Source: CAKZSB01 sp964573105 (lineage in GTDB: Bacteria > Pseudomonadota > Gammaproteobacteria > Granulosicoccales > Granulosicoccaceae). Taken from it: a DNA stretch of 64,000 nucleotides. Location of the stretch: NCBI GenBank assembly GCA_964573105.1, contig CAZNIS010000008.1, forward strand, positions 62,001 to 126,000, given 5' to 3'. Position numbers and translations under genes: made by a program. Positions 25,607 to 34,483 of this stretch are shown one piece after another. The number at the start of each line of letters is the position of its first letter. The first letter of the stretch is position 1. The notes under the pieces are model-generated. The model worked only from the letters and a program-made list of their open reading frames with translations, did not search any database and was not told the DNA's origin.

Positions 25607-27618
25607 GGCTGGTCGCGCTCCAGAATCAGATTGCCGATTTCATCGGTGCGTCCGCGCCAGCCGGTGGGCACGTAGACCGTAGCTGTGCCGTCCTCAATCA
25701 ACGCTGCGCCGGTGATTCCTTTGTCGTCAACATTTGATCGCGGTAACACGGTGCAATCAATGGATTCGCCATTGTCAGTAATATTGATAGTGCGTGTAGC
25801 CGCGGTACCGCGTGATGACATGAATGGCGTAAACGGAAACTGCTCGACGCTCGCGTGTACTCCTACGCGGTAGGAGACGATTTCCACCGGGTCTTCGGGT
25901 GGTTTAGAGAATTCGAATACGCGATGGTGTGCATCGTGGAACAGCTTGCGGATTTGTTCGCAGCCTGGCTGTTCTGGATCGGCCGGCAGTGTTACCGACA
26001 GCTCGAATGCCTGGCCGACATAACGCATTTCCAGAATTTGTTCGTACCGCAATTCTCCCTGAACGCCGAGTGAGCTGAGATGTTGGCTCGCGCTGTCACG
26101 CAGCTCGGTAAGAATGGAGTAGATTTGCTCGATGGCGTTGTCGTTGAGTGTGAGCCGCTGCGTGCGAGATTGGTAGTGGACGTAATCAGACATCAGCAGT
26201 CCGGCTGCCGACAACACACCAGCATTTTGCGGTACAAGAATCGTATTGATGCCCAGCTCCTCGGCCACGCGCGCCGCATGCAGCGGTCCCGCGCCACCGA
26301 AGGGCACCAGAATGAATTCTCGTGGATCAAGTCCGCGTTCTGTCGAGACCTGTTGAATGGCGCGTACGATGTTCCCCTCGGCGATTCTGATGACGCTGTC
26401 GGCCAGCAGTCTTTCGGATAGTTCAAGCGACTTTGCGAGCGCGGACAGCGCCTGACTTGAGGCGTTCTGATCAACCGACATAGTGCCGCCCAGAAAAGAC
26501 TCCGACTGCAGCGTGCCGCGTACCAGATGTGCATCGGTAACCGTGGGCAGCTTGCCGCCGCGTCCATAGCAGGCCGGGCCGGGTTGTGCACCGGCCGAAC
26601 GTGGCCCGACGCGCAACAATCCGCCGTCGTCCAGCCAGGCTATCGAGCCGCCACCGGCGCCAACGGTTGCGATATCGATCACCGGCGTGCGCACCGGCAG
26701 ACCGTCGATCATCGTTTGCGGGCTCAATGCCGGGTTTGCCTCGGCGACTAACGATACATCCGTGCTGGTTCCGCCCATATCCAGCGTGATGATATTGTTG
26801 AAGCCCGACCGCGATGCCGTCCTCATCGCCCCGACCACACCGGCTGCCGGTCCTGAAAACAGGCCGCTGATAGCGTTGCGCGCCATGCCCTTTGCCGGTA
26901 TTCGCCCACCATTTGACTGCATGATGCTGAAGTTGCCAGCAAAGCCATCGCGCCCGAGTTGCTGTTCCAAACGCTGCAAATAGCCTGCAATCACGGGTTG
27001 CACGAAAGCTGCGAGCGCTGTGGTCGAGGCGCGCTCGTACTCGCGGAATTCTGGCGAGACGTCAGATGAGCAAGTGACAGGCATGTTGGGCGAGACCCGC
27101 CGAATCGCCCTGGCGACCTGCTGCTCGTGCGAGGGGTTGGCGTAGCTGTGCAGCAGGCAAATGGCGACTGCGTCGAAGTTTGCCGTGGCCAGGAATGCTC
27201 GGACGGTTTGCTCAAGATCGCCGTCATGCAGCGCGTCGACTACCGAGCCATCCGGCGCCAGTCGCTCAGCCACCTCACAGATATCGGCGCGATCAACGAC
27301 CGGGTCCGGTTTTCGATAGTTCAGATCATAGATGGCGGTGCGATCCTGGCGCTGCAGATGAAACAGATCGCGGGTACCGCGAGTGACAAACACTGCGATC
27401 CGCCCACCCTTGCGTTCCAGCACGGCGTTGGTCGCAACCGTGGAGCCATGCACCAGATCAGAGATCTCATTGAGTGCGATCCCCGCTGCTGCAATGGCGT
27501 TTAGTGCGCCAACATCAGGTGCCGCCGGTGTACTGGGCACTTTGGCAACACGAATCGACCCCTCGTGTACCACTACGAGGTCGGTAAACGTACCACCTAC
27601 TTCGACACCAACTCTCAT
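25603..27618 (-). CDS. hyuA: Hydantoinase A/oxoprolinase ATPase subunit
   Basis: A 671-residue actin-like ATPase subunit. The ATG at 27618 is fixed by GGAGG five bases upstream and by the family N-terminus RVGVEVGGTFTDLVVV (phosphate-1 loop); the longer open frame adds unrelated residues. A central LDMGGTSTDVSLV is the second phosphate loop, with VGAGGGSIAW and PFGGAGPLHA further on. The order is hyuA, hyuB, GYD protein, lipoprotein, all minus strand. The gene starts 54 bases from the stop of the upstream thiolase, so it may share that transcript. Confidence 0.94.
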   Translation of the reverse strand: MRVGVEVGGTFTDLVVVHEGSIRVAKVPSTPAAPDVGALNAIAAAGIALNEISDLVHGSTVATNAVLERKGGRIAVFVTRGTRDLFHLQRQDRTAIYDLNYRKPDPVVDRADICEVAERLAPDGSVVDALHDGDLEQTVRAFLATANFDAVAICLLHSYANPSHEQQVARAIRRVSPNMPVTCSSDVSPEFREYERASTTALAAFVQPVIAGYLQRLEQQLGRDGFAGNFSIMQSNGGRIPAKGMARNAISGLFSGPAAGVVGAMRTASRSGFNNIITLDMGGTSTDVSLVAEANPALSPQTMIDGLPVRTPVIDIATVGAGGGSIAWLDDGGLLRVGPRSAGAQPGPACYGRGGKLPTVTDAHLVRGTLQSESFLGGTMSVDQNASSQALSALAKSLELSERLLADSVIRIAEGNIVRAIQQVSTERGLDPREFILVPFGGAGPLHAARVAEELGINTILVPQNAGVLSAAGLLMSDYVHYQSRTQRLTLNDNAIEQIYSILTELRDSASQHLSSLGVQGELRYEQILEMRYVGQAFELSVTLPADPEQPGCEQIRKLFHDAHHRVFEFSKPPEDPVEIVSYRVGVHASVEQFPFTPFMSSRGTAATRTINITDNGESIDCTVLPRSNVDDKGITGAALIEDGTATVYVPTGWRGRTDEIGNLILERDQP

Positions 27619-27671
27619 CGTTCCTCCGATTGGCGAACAGGGGTACAGACTGAACAGCTCTGTCTGGCAGC

Positions 27672-28925
27672 TTAACGCTTTTCCAGTATGATCACAGAAC
27701 AAGCTGCTTCATCGAATCCGATGACACCGCCCCCGTTTTCAGCCAGTGCGAGGTGGGCGTTGTCTGCTTGTCTGGCCCCAGCTTCGCCACGCAGCTGGGT
27801 ATTCAATTCATGGATCATCGAAAGGCCGGTCGCACCGACCGGATGTCCTTTTGAGACGAGGCCGCCAGACAGGTTAACTGGCAGTTGACCACCCAGTGTG
27901 GTGGCACCACTCTCAACCAGTACTCCACCCTGACCATCCTCAGCAAAACCCAGCATCTCCAGTTGAAAGATCTCGCAAAACGAGGTGGCGTCGTGTAGTT
28001 CGACCAGGTTAATGTCGGCCGGCGTGAGGCCTGATTTGTCGTAGGCTTTTTTTGCCGCGACGCGACTCAGCCCGGCTTCTGATGGATCGCGGTATTTGCC
28101 GCCACTTAAAACGGATGCACGAATTTTTATCGCGCGTTTTTGAACACTGGCCGGTAGTTTGCCAAGTAAGTCTTTGGAGACCAAAAGGGCTGCCGCTGCG
28201 CCGTCGCCGATGGGTGCACACATGGCGCGGGTAAGTGGCCAGGAGATTTCACGATCGGCCAGCGCCTTTTCTACCGGCACTTCGAACTGGTATTGGGCTT
28301 TGGGGTTCATCGAGCCGTGCCAGTGGTTTTTGGATGCGGCGATGGCGATTTGTTCCTGTGTGGTGCCCCATTTTTTCATGTGCCAGGCCGCCTGCATCGC
28401 GTAGGTATCCATAAAGACGGTGCCGCCTCCGCCATTGGGATCGAAGGGTTTTCCGGTTTCTTCGGCGCGCTTGCTGTAATAGCTGTGCCATTCGTGTGGA
28501 TCGATCTGGTCGATGCCGCCTTCGAAAATCTCGCTGGTGAGTTTAGGGTCGCCGGGGAAGTAGGTTTTTTCAACACCGATCGCAAGTGAGGCTTCCATGT
28601 CGCCGGAGGCGACGTCTTTCCATGCGCCATGAAACGCCATTGATGCGGTGGCACAGCCGCCTTCGACATTAATCATCGGGACGCGCTCGGGGAAGAGGCC
28701 ATCTTGCACCAGTGGGGTGAAGCAGACCTGACCTCTGATGTTGCGCTGGCCGAAGGTGCCCATACCGCAGTTGCCAAACCAGGCCTGTTCGATCAGATCA
28801 CCGTTTTCCAGTTCGGCGTCTGCCAGGCATTCGGTATAGGCTTCGCGCGCCAGAGACTTAAAGCTATCGTCCGGGCGTTTGCCGAATGCTGTGCAGCTTG
28901 AACCGATGATGTAGACTTCACGCAT
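27672..28925 (-). CDS. Thiolase family protein (SCP2/lipid-transfer type)
   Basis: A 417-residue thiolase. The nucleophile is in NVEGGCATASMAF, and the C-terminal catalytic His lies in SKGHPVGATGLSM. A Cys-containing HDATSFCEIFQ segment occupies the place of the NEAFA loop of biosynthetic thiolases, which is typical of sterol-carrier-protein-X-like thiolases. These cleave branched or sterol-side-chain 3-ketoacyl-CoAs, and some relatives lack activity and act as partners. It overlaps the upstream MDR gene by eight bases. Confidence 0.9.
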   Translation of the reverse strand: MREVYIIGSSCTAFGKRPDDSFKSLAREAYTECLADAELENGDLIEQAWFGNCGMGTFGQRNIRGQVCFTPLVQDGLFPERVPMINVEGGCATASMAFHGAWKDVASGDMEASLAIGVEKTYFPGDPKLTSEIFEGGIDQIDPHEWHSYYSKRAEETGKPFDPNGGGGTVFMDTYAMQAAWHMKKWGTTQEQIAIAASKNHWHGSMNPKAQYQFEVPVEKALADREISWPLTRAMCAPIGDGAAAALLVSKDLLGKLPASVQKRAIKIRASVLSGGKYRDPSEAGLSRVAAKKAYDKSGLTPADINLVELHDATSFCEIFQLEMLGFAEDGQGGVLVESGATTLGGQLPVNLSGGLVSKGHPVGATGLSMIHELNTQLRGEAGARQADNAHLALAENGGGVIGFDEAACSVIILEKR

Positions 28926-29913
28926 TGTGGGTTCCGGTTAATATTATTTTGCCGTTGCGGCCACCCTGTGCGGCATGGGCCAGGGCGTCTTTGATTTTTT
29001 CCAGCGGATAGCGTGCGTCAACAGCGGAGGTGATGCTGCCGGCCGCAAGTTGTTCTGCCAAAAGGCCGTGCAGCTTTTTTATTTGATCGGGTTCGGCGGT
29101 GGCGTACCAGTCTGCCAGCCAGAAACCCCTGGTGGTAATGTCGCGAAATACCAGGTCGCGTGCGCCGATGGTGCTGTCGATACCTGAAAGCAGGCCATAC
29201 ACAACCAACAGCCCGCGATTCGCCAGCGTGCTTGCGAGTGCTGCAGTTGCGCTGCCGCCTATGGCGTCGAGTGCGAGTTTTGGTGCTTGTGGCGACGCCT
29301 CACTGATGTGTGATGGCAGGTCGCCAGATCCATCGTCTACGATAACTGCATCAGCGCCCTCGGCTTTCAATTCCGATACTACATCGTCTCGCCTGACGAT
29401 ATTGATCGTATGCAATCCAAGATCGCGTGCGAAACGGATAACCAGTCGGCCGACACTGGAATTGGCGGCGTTTTGTATCACCCAGTCTCCCGGATTGAGT
29501 GCGACAAGATCGGTTAACATCAGGTAGGCGGTACCGGGATTGGCGCGCATCATTGCCGCCTGTTCCGGGTCGGTATTGGCCGGTGCTTTAGGGGCCATGC
29601 GTTCGTGCAGAATGACGGTGTCTGACCATAAGCCGCCGCTGCCCACCGGCAGTACGGCATCGCCAACGCTCAGTCGTTTGACGCCATCTCCAACCGCATC
29701 GACGATGCCATAGGCACCGGTGCCAGGGGTGCAGGGCAGGGTGATCGGCTCGTGGCCATAGCGCCCTTCGATGGTGAGCAGGTCGGCCGGGTTGATTGTC
29801 ATCACCTGGTTTCTGACCCGGACTTCACTGGGGCCGGGGATGGGATCGGGCTCTTCCAGCAGTTCGATAACATCTTGCGGTGTGCCGTGTTGGTGGAAGA
29901 TGACGCGTTTCAT
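28918..29913 (-). CDS. MDR-family 2-enoyl thioester reductase-like oxidoreductase
   Basis: A 331-residue zinc-free medium-chain reductase. It has the catalytic domain start VRNQVMTINPADLLTIEGRYG, a central GTGAYGIVDAVGDGV, and QNAANSSVGRLVIRFAR as the NADPH-binding turn. The QNxANSxVG form is that of mitochondrial MECR-type trans-2-enoyl-CoA/ACP reductases and differs from the GAxGGVG of quinone reductases. It probably reduces an enoyl-CoA intermediate of the catabolic block. Coupled to the following thiolase. Confidence 0.88.
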   Translation of the reverse strand: MKRVIFHQHGTPQDVIELLEEPDPIPGPSEVRVRNQVMTINPADLLTIEGRYGHEPITLPCTPGTGAYGIVDAVGDGVKRLSVGDAVLPVGSGGLWSDTVILHERMAPKAPANTDPEQAAMMRANPGTAYLMLTDLVALNPGDWVIQNAANSSVGRLVIRFARDLGLHTINIVRRDDVVSELKAEGADAVIVDDGSGDLPSHISEASPQAPKLALDAIGGSATAALASTLANRGLLVVYGLLSGIDSTIGARDLVFRDITTRGFWLADWYATAEPDQIKKLHGLLAEQLAAGSITSAVDARYPLEKIKDALAHAAQGGRNGKIILTGTHNA

Positions 29914-30061
29914 TGGATGTTTCTTTGCTGTGGTTATGGTGCGAAGCGCTATTTGGACATCAGCTGAAATGTTTTTGTGGCTAAATAGCAGGCCTCAATC
30001 AATGTGTGTCTCAGATATCGGTGTTTGTTGTACACCTAATAATCTCGGTGGTCTGACTCAC

Positions 30062-30424
30062 TTAAGCGACAAGCCGGACTTGTGCATCGATAACATCCCA
30101 GGGAGAATGAATCTGTCCTTCTTCATTGCGTTGAATTAATTCGGCCTGTTCAAGCATTGCGGTATCAGTATGTACATTCTTGTAGTCGCGGTTCAAAATT
30201 TTGGCTAACGCTTTAACGCTAAGTGGGCCTTCACGACGCAAGGTTCGTAACAGTTCCAGTCGTTTTGTTGTTAACAGCCTGGCTAGATCTTCCAGGTTCT
30301 CGAAATTGAGGTGAACCTCCGGTTCATCTGATGATTTGTTTTCCGCTGATTTCCAGGCTTCGGAAAATCGCTTGAACCCTGCGTTGGCTTCTTCAATTCC
30401 GATATGGATTTTCTGTTTGCTCAT
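30062..30424 (-). CDS. tumA: HTH antitoxin of a TumE/TumA-like pair
   Basis: A 120-residue protein with a winged helix-turn-helix in its C-terminal half (RLELLRTLRREGPLSVKALAKIL as recognition scaffold, then AMLEQAELI). The N-terminal ~40 residues are charged and probably bind the toxin. It is the second gene of a two-gene unit, overlapping the upstream toxin gene by four bases (ATGA). The order toxin first, antitoxin second matches TumE/TumA modules. HTH antitoxins of this kind normally repress their own operon. Confidence 0.75.
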   Translation of the reverse strand: MSKQKIHIGIEEANAGFKRFSEAWKSAENKSSDEPEVHLNFENLEDLARLLTTKRLELLRTLRREGPLSVKALAKILNRDYKNVHTDTAMLEQAELIQRNEEGQIHSPWDVIDAQVRLVA

Positions 30425-30714
30425 GTGAGTTCTTCCCTCAGTCTTTTTATGTCCGATTCGAAATCGCTCATCAAATTTTCGACAGACGTGAATGAGTACT
30501 TCTCCTCTCTCTGCCCGTAATGGCGGTGATCGCCTTTGCCTTTTTCGTTATGATAGCCAATCAAGCGATCGCCCGGATAGCCGTAAAATAAGCTGTATTT
30601 CAAGCCGTGTGGTCGCTCTGTGTCCGGCTTCGGTAGCTTCCAAATAGTCATTTCCCGGATGGCTCCGTCCGAATAGACAAACTTATCGCGGAAAATTAGA
30701 ACTGCATTTGCCAT
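30421..30714 (-). CDS. tumE: TumE-like toxin (DUF6516 family)
   Basis: A 97-residue basic protein. The stretch HGLKYSLFYGYPG, then YHNEKGKGDHRHYGQREE, and a final VENLMSDFESDIKRLREEL fit the DUF6516/TumE family, whose hallmark is the G-x-x-D-H-R-H motif. TumE is a growth-inhibiting toxin neutralised by its HTH partner. The small module lies between the acyl-CoA ligase and the MDR gene, on the same strand as both. That position suggests insertion into an existing catabolic operon. Confidence 0.75.
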   Translation of the reverse strand: MANAVLIFRDKFVYSDGAIREMTIWKLPKPDTERPHGLKYSLFYGYPGDRLIGYHNEKGKGDHRHYGQREEKYSFTSVENLMSDFESDIKRLREELT

Positions 30715-30784
30715 ATGGTTGCTTATACCATACTTCAGGTTGCCTTGTAAGGTTTTTACGTGCTGCTGGTCGTCATGCTTGGGT

Positions 30785-32464
30785 TTATGACGTCTGATGC
30801 TTTCTTTTTTTCAATTGGCGTAAGTCGATAGCACCGGCCGCTTGCCTCGGATCTTCGTGATCTGGAAATATCAGGCCCTTTTGTACTTTTTGCGTGCCGG
30901 TTTTTGGCAGTTTATCGACGAAGATAATCCAGCCGGGCAGTTTGTAGTAGGTGAGCATTTGGCGCCCGTGATCGAAGATGGAGCGGGCGGTTGAGTCGTC
31001 TGTGTTGCTACCGGCTGTGGCGACGATACAGGCCATGACTTCTTCGTCGCGCATTTCATCGACTACACCAATAACGGCGACGGCGTCGATGGCCTCATGA
31101 TCGATCAGTGCATTTTCTACTTCTACAGCAGATATGTTTTCACCGGATCGTCGAATGATGTTTTTGCGTCGTTCGACAAAGTGCAGCATGCCATCAGCCT
31201 GCTGCGTGACGACATCTCCGGTGTGAAACCAGTTGTCGGCCCAAGCGGCGCGAGTAGCGGCTTCGTCTTTCAGATACTCTCTGAAGAAGCCGTGGCGGGG
31301 ATTGTCACCGCGTGTGCGCACGAGTAGCTCACCCGGTGTGTCGGCGGGTACGGGGTTGCCGTCGTCGTCGGCGACACGGGCTTCGAGTATGTCACCGATT
31401 TTCCCGAACGCACGGGTGTGTATTTGTCGTGGTTCGTGACAGTCGCCAATGAAACGGCCAGTCTCTGTCATGCCCCAGACTTCTACCATCGGTACTCCAA
31501 AGCGTTCTTCGAACGGTTGGTGGAGCTGTGGATCGATGCCGGCGCCAAGACCAAATCTCAAGGTGTGTTGACTATCGAGTGCGCTTGGCTGCTGCTTTAG
31601 CAGTATTGGTGGGATGATGCCCAGATAGTGCATTGCGGTGGCGCGGGTGGAGACGATGTCCTGCCACCAGCTATCCGGATGAAACCGATCGGGCAGGATC
31701 AGGCAGTTGCCGGTCAGGATAACGGTGGTCAGGGTATTGATACCGGCGTTGATGTGATACACCGGCAGCGGTACGTATATTCGATCGGTGCGGTGGGCCA
31801 GCGCCAGTCTGCCGCCAAGACTTGCATAAGCGATGGCGGATGAAAAATGATATTCCTGATCGATCACGCAGCCTTTGGGTCGACCCGTTGTTCCCGATGT
31901 ATAGATGATTGCGGCTTCTGCTGCTCTCCCGGTAACCGATTCGCGAGGTTCACCGATGGCGGCGGGATAGGCGTCAGCGTGCAGGACAGCGGAAATGTTA
32001 AGCGGTTTGGCCACGCGCGCCAGTTGTTCGATGTTGTGATCAAGGCCAAGCGCGATGTCGGCTTCAGAATGTTCCAGCAGGTAGCTAAGCTCGTGATCAA
32101 GATACTCCGGGTTGACCGGCACCTGTGTCGCGCCCAGTTTGTAGAGCGCAAGCTGAGTGATGAAATGTTCTGGCCGGTTGTCCAGCATCAGGGCGACGCG
32201 TCTGCCGGCTGTATAGCCGCTGCTTTTGAGTTTTTCTGCCTGACTATCTATTTGCGCCAGTGCATCACCGTAGGTCAGCTCAATACCTTCCGGGTGATAC
32301 GGGCGTTCTGCTCTTGCCGGGATGCACAAAAACGGCAGTTGTGGATAGTGTTTGGCGATGTCTGCGAATGCGTCGTATACAGTTGCTGCGCGGGCGGCGA
32401 GTGACTCGGCGGCACGCTGTGCGGGCAAGCCATCGATCAGTGCTGGCAGCTCGCGTTGTGTCAA
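30785..32464 (-). CDS. Acyl-CoA ligase (AMP-forming, CaiC-like)
   Basis: A 559-residue ANL-superfamily enzyme. Core motifs in order are AAIIYTSGTTGRPKGCVID (A3 phosphate loop), VWGMTETG (A5), WFHTGDVV (A7 hinge-side Asp), GENISAVEVEN (A8) and KLPKTGTQKVQK (A10 catalytic Lys). The overall layout is closest to crotonobetaine/carnitine-CoA ligases and other organic-acid ligases. It activates a carboxylic acid to its CoA ester for the thiolase and hydratase encoded just upstream; it overlaps the thiolase gene by four bases. Confidence 0.93.
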   Translation of the reverse strand: MTQRELPALIDGLPAQRAAESLAARAATVYDAFADIAKHYPQLPFLCIPARAERPYHPEGIELTYGDALAQIDSQAEKLKSSGYTAGRRVALMLDNRPEHFITQLALYKLGATQVPVNPEYLDHELSYLLEHSEADIALGLDHNIEQLARVAKPLNISAVLHADAYPAAIGEPRESVTGRAAEAAIIYTSGTTGRPKGCVIDQEYHFSSAIAYASLGGRLALAHRTDRIYVPLPVYHINAGINTLTTVILTGNCLILPDRFHPDSWWQDIVSTRATAMHYLGIIPPILLKQQPSALDSQHTLRFGLGAGIDPQLHQPFEERFGVPMVEVWGMTETGRFIGDCHEPRQIHTRAFGKIGDILEARVADDDGNPVPADTPGELLVRTRGDNPRHGFFREYLKDEAATRAAWADNWFHTGDVVTQQADGMLHFVERRKNIIRRSGENISAVEVENALIDHEAIDAVAVIGVVDEMRDEEVMACIVATAGSNTDDSTARSIFDHGRQMLTYYKLPGWIIFVDKLPKTGTQKVQKGLIFPDHEDPRQAAGAIDLRQLKKRKHQTS

Positions 32465-33648
32465 TGGTCGACTCGCTCAATCAACATCGCCATGCCTTGC
32501 CCTGCGCCCAGACACATCGACAATATGGCCCGTTTCCCGCCGGATTGTTTCAGGTGTTCCATGGCAGTCATACACATGCGCACGCCAGTCAGGCCCGGTG
32601 GATGGCCAACGGAGATGCCGCCACCGTACAGATTGTGAATGTCTCTGGGGATGCCGAGTTGTTTTTCGGCGTGCAGATTGACCACGGCAAAAGCTTCGTT
32701 GATTTCGAAGTAGTCGATATCGCTGACCGACAATCCGGTTTTGTCCAGTAGACCCTGAATCGCCGGCACCGGGCCATGGCCCATTATTCGCGGCGGTACG
32801 CCAACGACGTGCCAGTCGATAATTTTGGCTTCGGGTGTGCCGCCCTGTGATTCAATTAAACTGCGCTCACCAACAACGATAAATCCGGCGCCGTCGGTTA
32901 CACCGGAGGAGTTGCCCGCGGTGACTTTCCCACCTTCGCGAAATGCGGGTCGCAGGCGGGCGAGTTTTTCAAGCGTGGCGTCGTGGCGTACGGATTCGTC
33001 CTGCTCGAAGCGTCTGGTTTTTTTGCCGTCGGGCACATCGATGGGTGTGATCTGGCGCGCCAGAAATCCGCTGTCGATCGCATCGATGGCGCGGCGCTGG
33101 CTCATCGCTGCCCATTCGTCCATTGGCTCGCGCTGATATTGATACTCCTCTGCCAGATTCTCTGCCGTCTCACCCATGTATTCCAGGCTGAACGGACAGC
33201 GGTAGGCCCATTCGAGCATGTCTTCCAGCTCCATGCCGCCGCGACCCACACCCCAGCGCGCTTTTGTTACCGCGTGTGGCGCGCGGGAATAGCACTCGGC
33301 GCCGCCGGCAATGGCAAGCTGTGAGTGACCGCCCTCGATTTGTTGTGCGGCAGACAGAATGGCTTGCAGGCCGGATGCACAGGCGCGCACCACATGCAGT
33401 GCGCCGGCTGACTCGGGGATGCCGGACTTAACACCGACCACGCGCGCGGCAAACAGCGTGTCGCGATCGGTTGGTACGGTAGTGGTAAAAACCATATGAT
33501 CAAATTGATCGGCCGGTATGCCGGATTTGGCAATGCTGGCGCGTGCGGCGTGAGCGGCCATGTCGGTCAGCTCGACACCTTTCATCGATCCGCCGTAGTT
33601 GCCCAGCGGTGTTCGCACGCCGGCTGTCAGCACGATGTCGGTGCTCAT
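32461..33648 (-). CDS. Acetyl-CoA acyltransferase (thiolase)
   Basis: A 395-residue canonical thiolase. The nucleophile Cys is in VVRACASGLQAI (residues ~87-98), NEAFAVVN is present, GHPPGLTGVRM carries the catalytic His, and CLGAGQGMAM carries the second Cys. It catalyses the final thiolytic cleavage of 3-ketoacyl-CoA or the reverse condensation. Four-base overlaps on both sides (hydratase and ligase) indicate a tightly coupled operon. Confidence 0.95.
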   Translation of the reverse strand: MSTDIVLTAGVRTPLGNYGGSMKGVELTDMAAHAARASIAKSGIPADQFDHMVFTTTVPTDRDTLFAARVVGVKSGIPESAGALHVVRACASGLQAILSAAQQIEGGHSQLAIAGGAECYSRAPHAVTKARWGVGRGGMELEDMLEWAYRCPFSLEYMGETAENLAEEYQYQREPMDEWAAMSQRRAIDAIDSGFLARQITPIDVPDGKKTRRFEQDESVRHDATLEKLARLRPAFREGGKVTAGNSSGVTDGAGFIVVGERSLIESQGGTPEAKIIDWHVVGVPPRIMGHGPVPAIQGLLDKTGLSVSDIDYFEINEAFAVVNLHAEKQLGIPRDIHNLYGGGISVGHPPGLTGVRMCMTAMEHLKQSGGKRAILSMCLGAGQGMAMLIERVDH

Positions 33649-34454
33649 GAGTGTCTCCGGGTGGTGATATCAATTTTTCCACTATTCATGGCAGACATAA
33701 GTTCAATGCTGTCAGGGTCGACCATCAGATCGCAAAACAGCGTGCGCTCATCCGCCAGACCTTCATTGATATTGCGTTGTGTGCTGCCTTTGATCAGGTA
33801 CTTTATGTGTGCCAGCGCGCGCGGATGTTTGCTGGCCAGTTCAACCGCCATCTCGATCGCAGCTGGCAGCACATCGCCTTCAACACAACGCGAAGCAATG
33901 CCCATGGCCGCCGCTTCGCGTGGTGAAAATGTGGCGCCTTGCATGATCAGTTCCAGTGCTTTTGATTCGCCAATCAATCGGGCCAGACGTTGTGTGCCGC
34001 CGGCACCGGGCAACAGGCCGATATTGATTTCCGGCAGGCCAAGGTTGTATGGGCCATCCTGCACCAGGCGAATGTCGCAGGCCAGTGCCAGCTCGAATCC
34101 ACCACCCATCGCCGTGCCATTGATCGCAGCGATAAAGGGTTTGGGCATGGTGTCGATTCGACGCAGGGCGATGAGATACGGAGACTCGGGAATAGACCTG
34201 GAGACATCGAAGGTATAGCCCTTGTCTGCCATCTGGCGTCCGCGCTGCTCCAGCAGGCCGACATCGTAATGACGAATGAATACGTCATCGAGACTCCCGG
34301 TCAGCACTACTACCCGGATATTATCGTCCTGTTCGACTCGATCCAGCAGCGCGACTAATTCGTTCGCCGTATCCTCGTTCATATAGCCCGACGGCGGATT
34401 GCCGATGCGAGCGATCAATACCGAACCGGTATTTTCGAGCGCGATTTGTGTCAC
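33645..34454 (-). CDS. Enoyl-CoA hydratase/isomerase
   Basis: A 269-residue crotonase. The oxyanion-hole region is GTAMGGGFELALACDIRLV and the second active-site segment GLPEINIGLLPGAGGTQRL. Both catalytic Glu positions of hydratases are present (in GGGFE and LPEI), so true hydratase activity is likely. It acts on the CoA ester produced by the ligase. Its stop overlaps the thiolase start. Confidence 0.94.
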   Translation of the reverse strand: MTQIALENTGSVLIARIGNPPSGYMNEDTANELVALLDRVEQDDNIRVVVLTGSLDDVFIRHYDVGLLEQRGRQMADKGYTFDVSRSIPESPYLIALRRIDTMPKPFIAAINGTAMGGGFELALACDIRLVQDGPYNLGLPEINIGLLPGAGGTQRLARLIGESKALELIMQGATFSPREAAAMGIASRCVEGDVLPAAIEMAVELASKHPRALAHIKYLIKGSTQRNINEGLADERTLFCDLMVDPDSIELMSAMNSGKIDITTRRHS

Positions 34455-34483
34455 GGATTCATCCCTTGCTGTTGCATGGTGTG

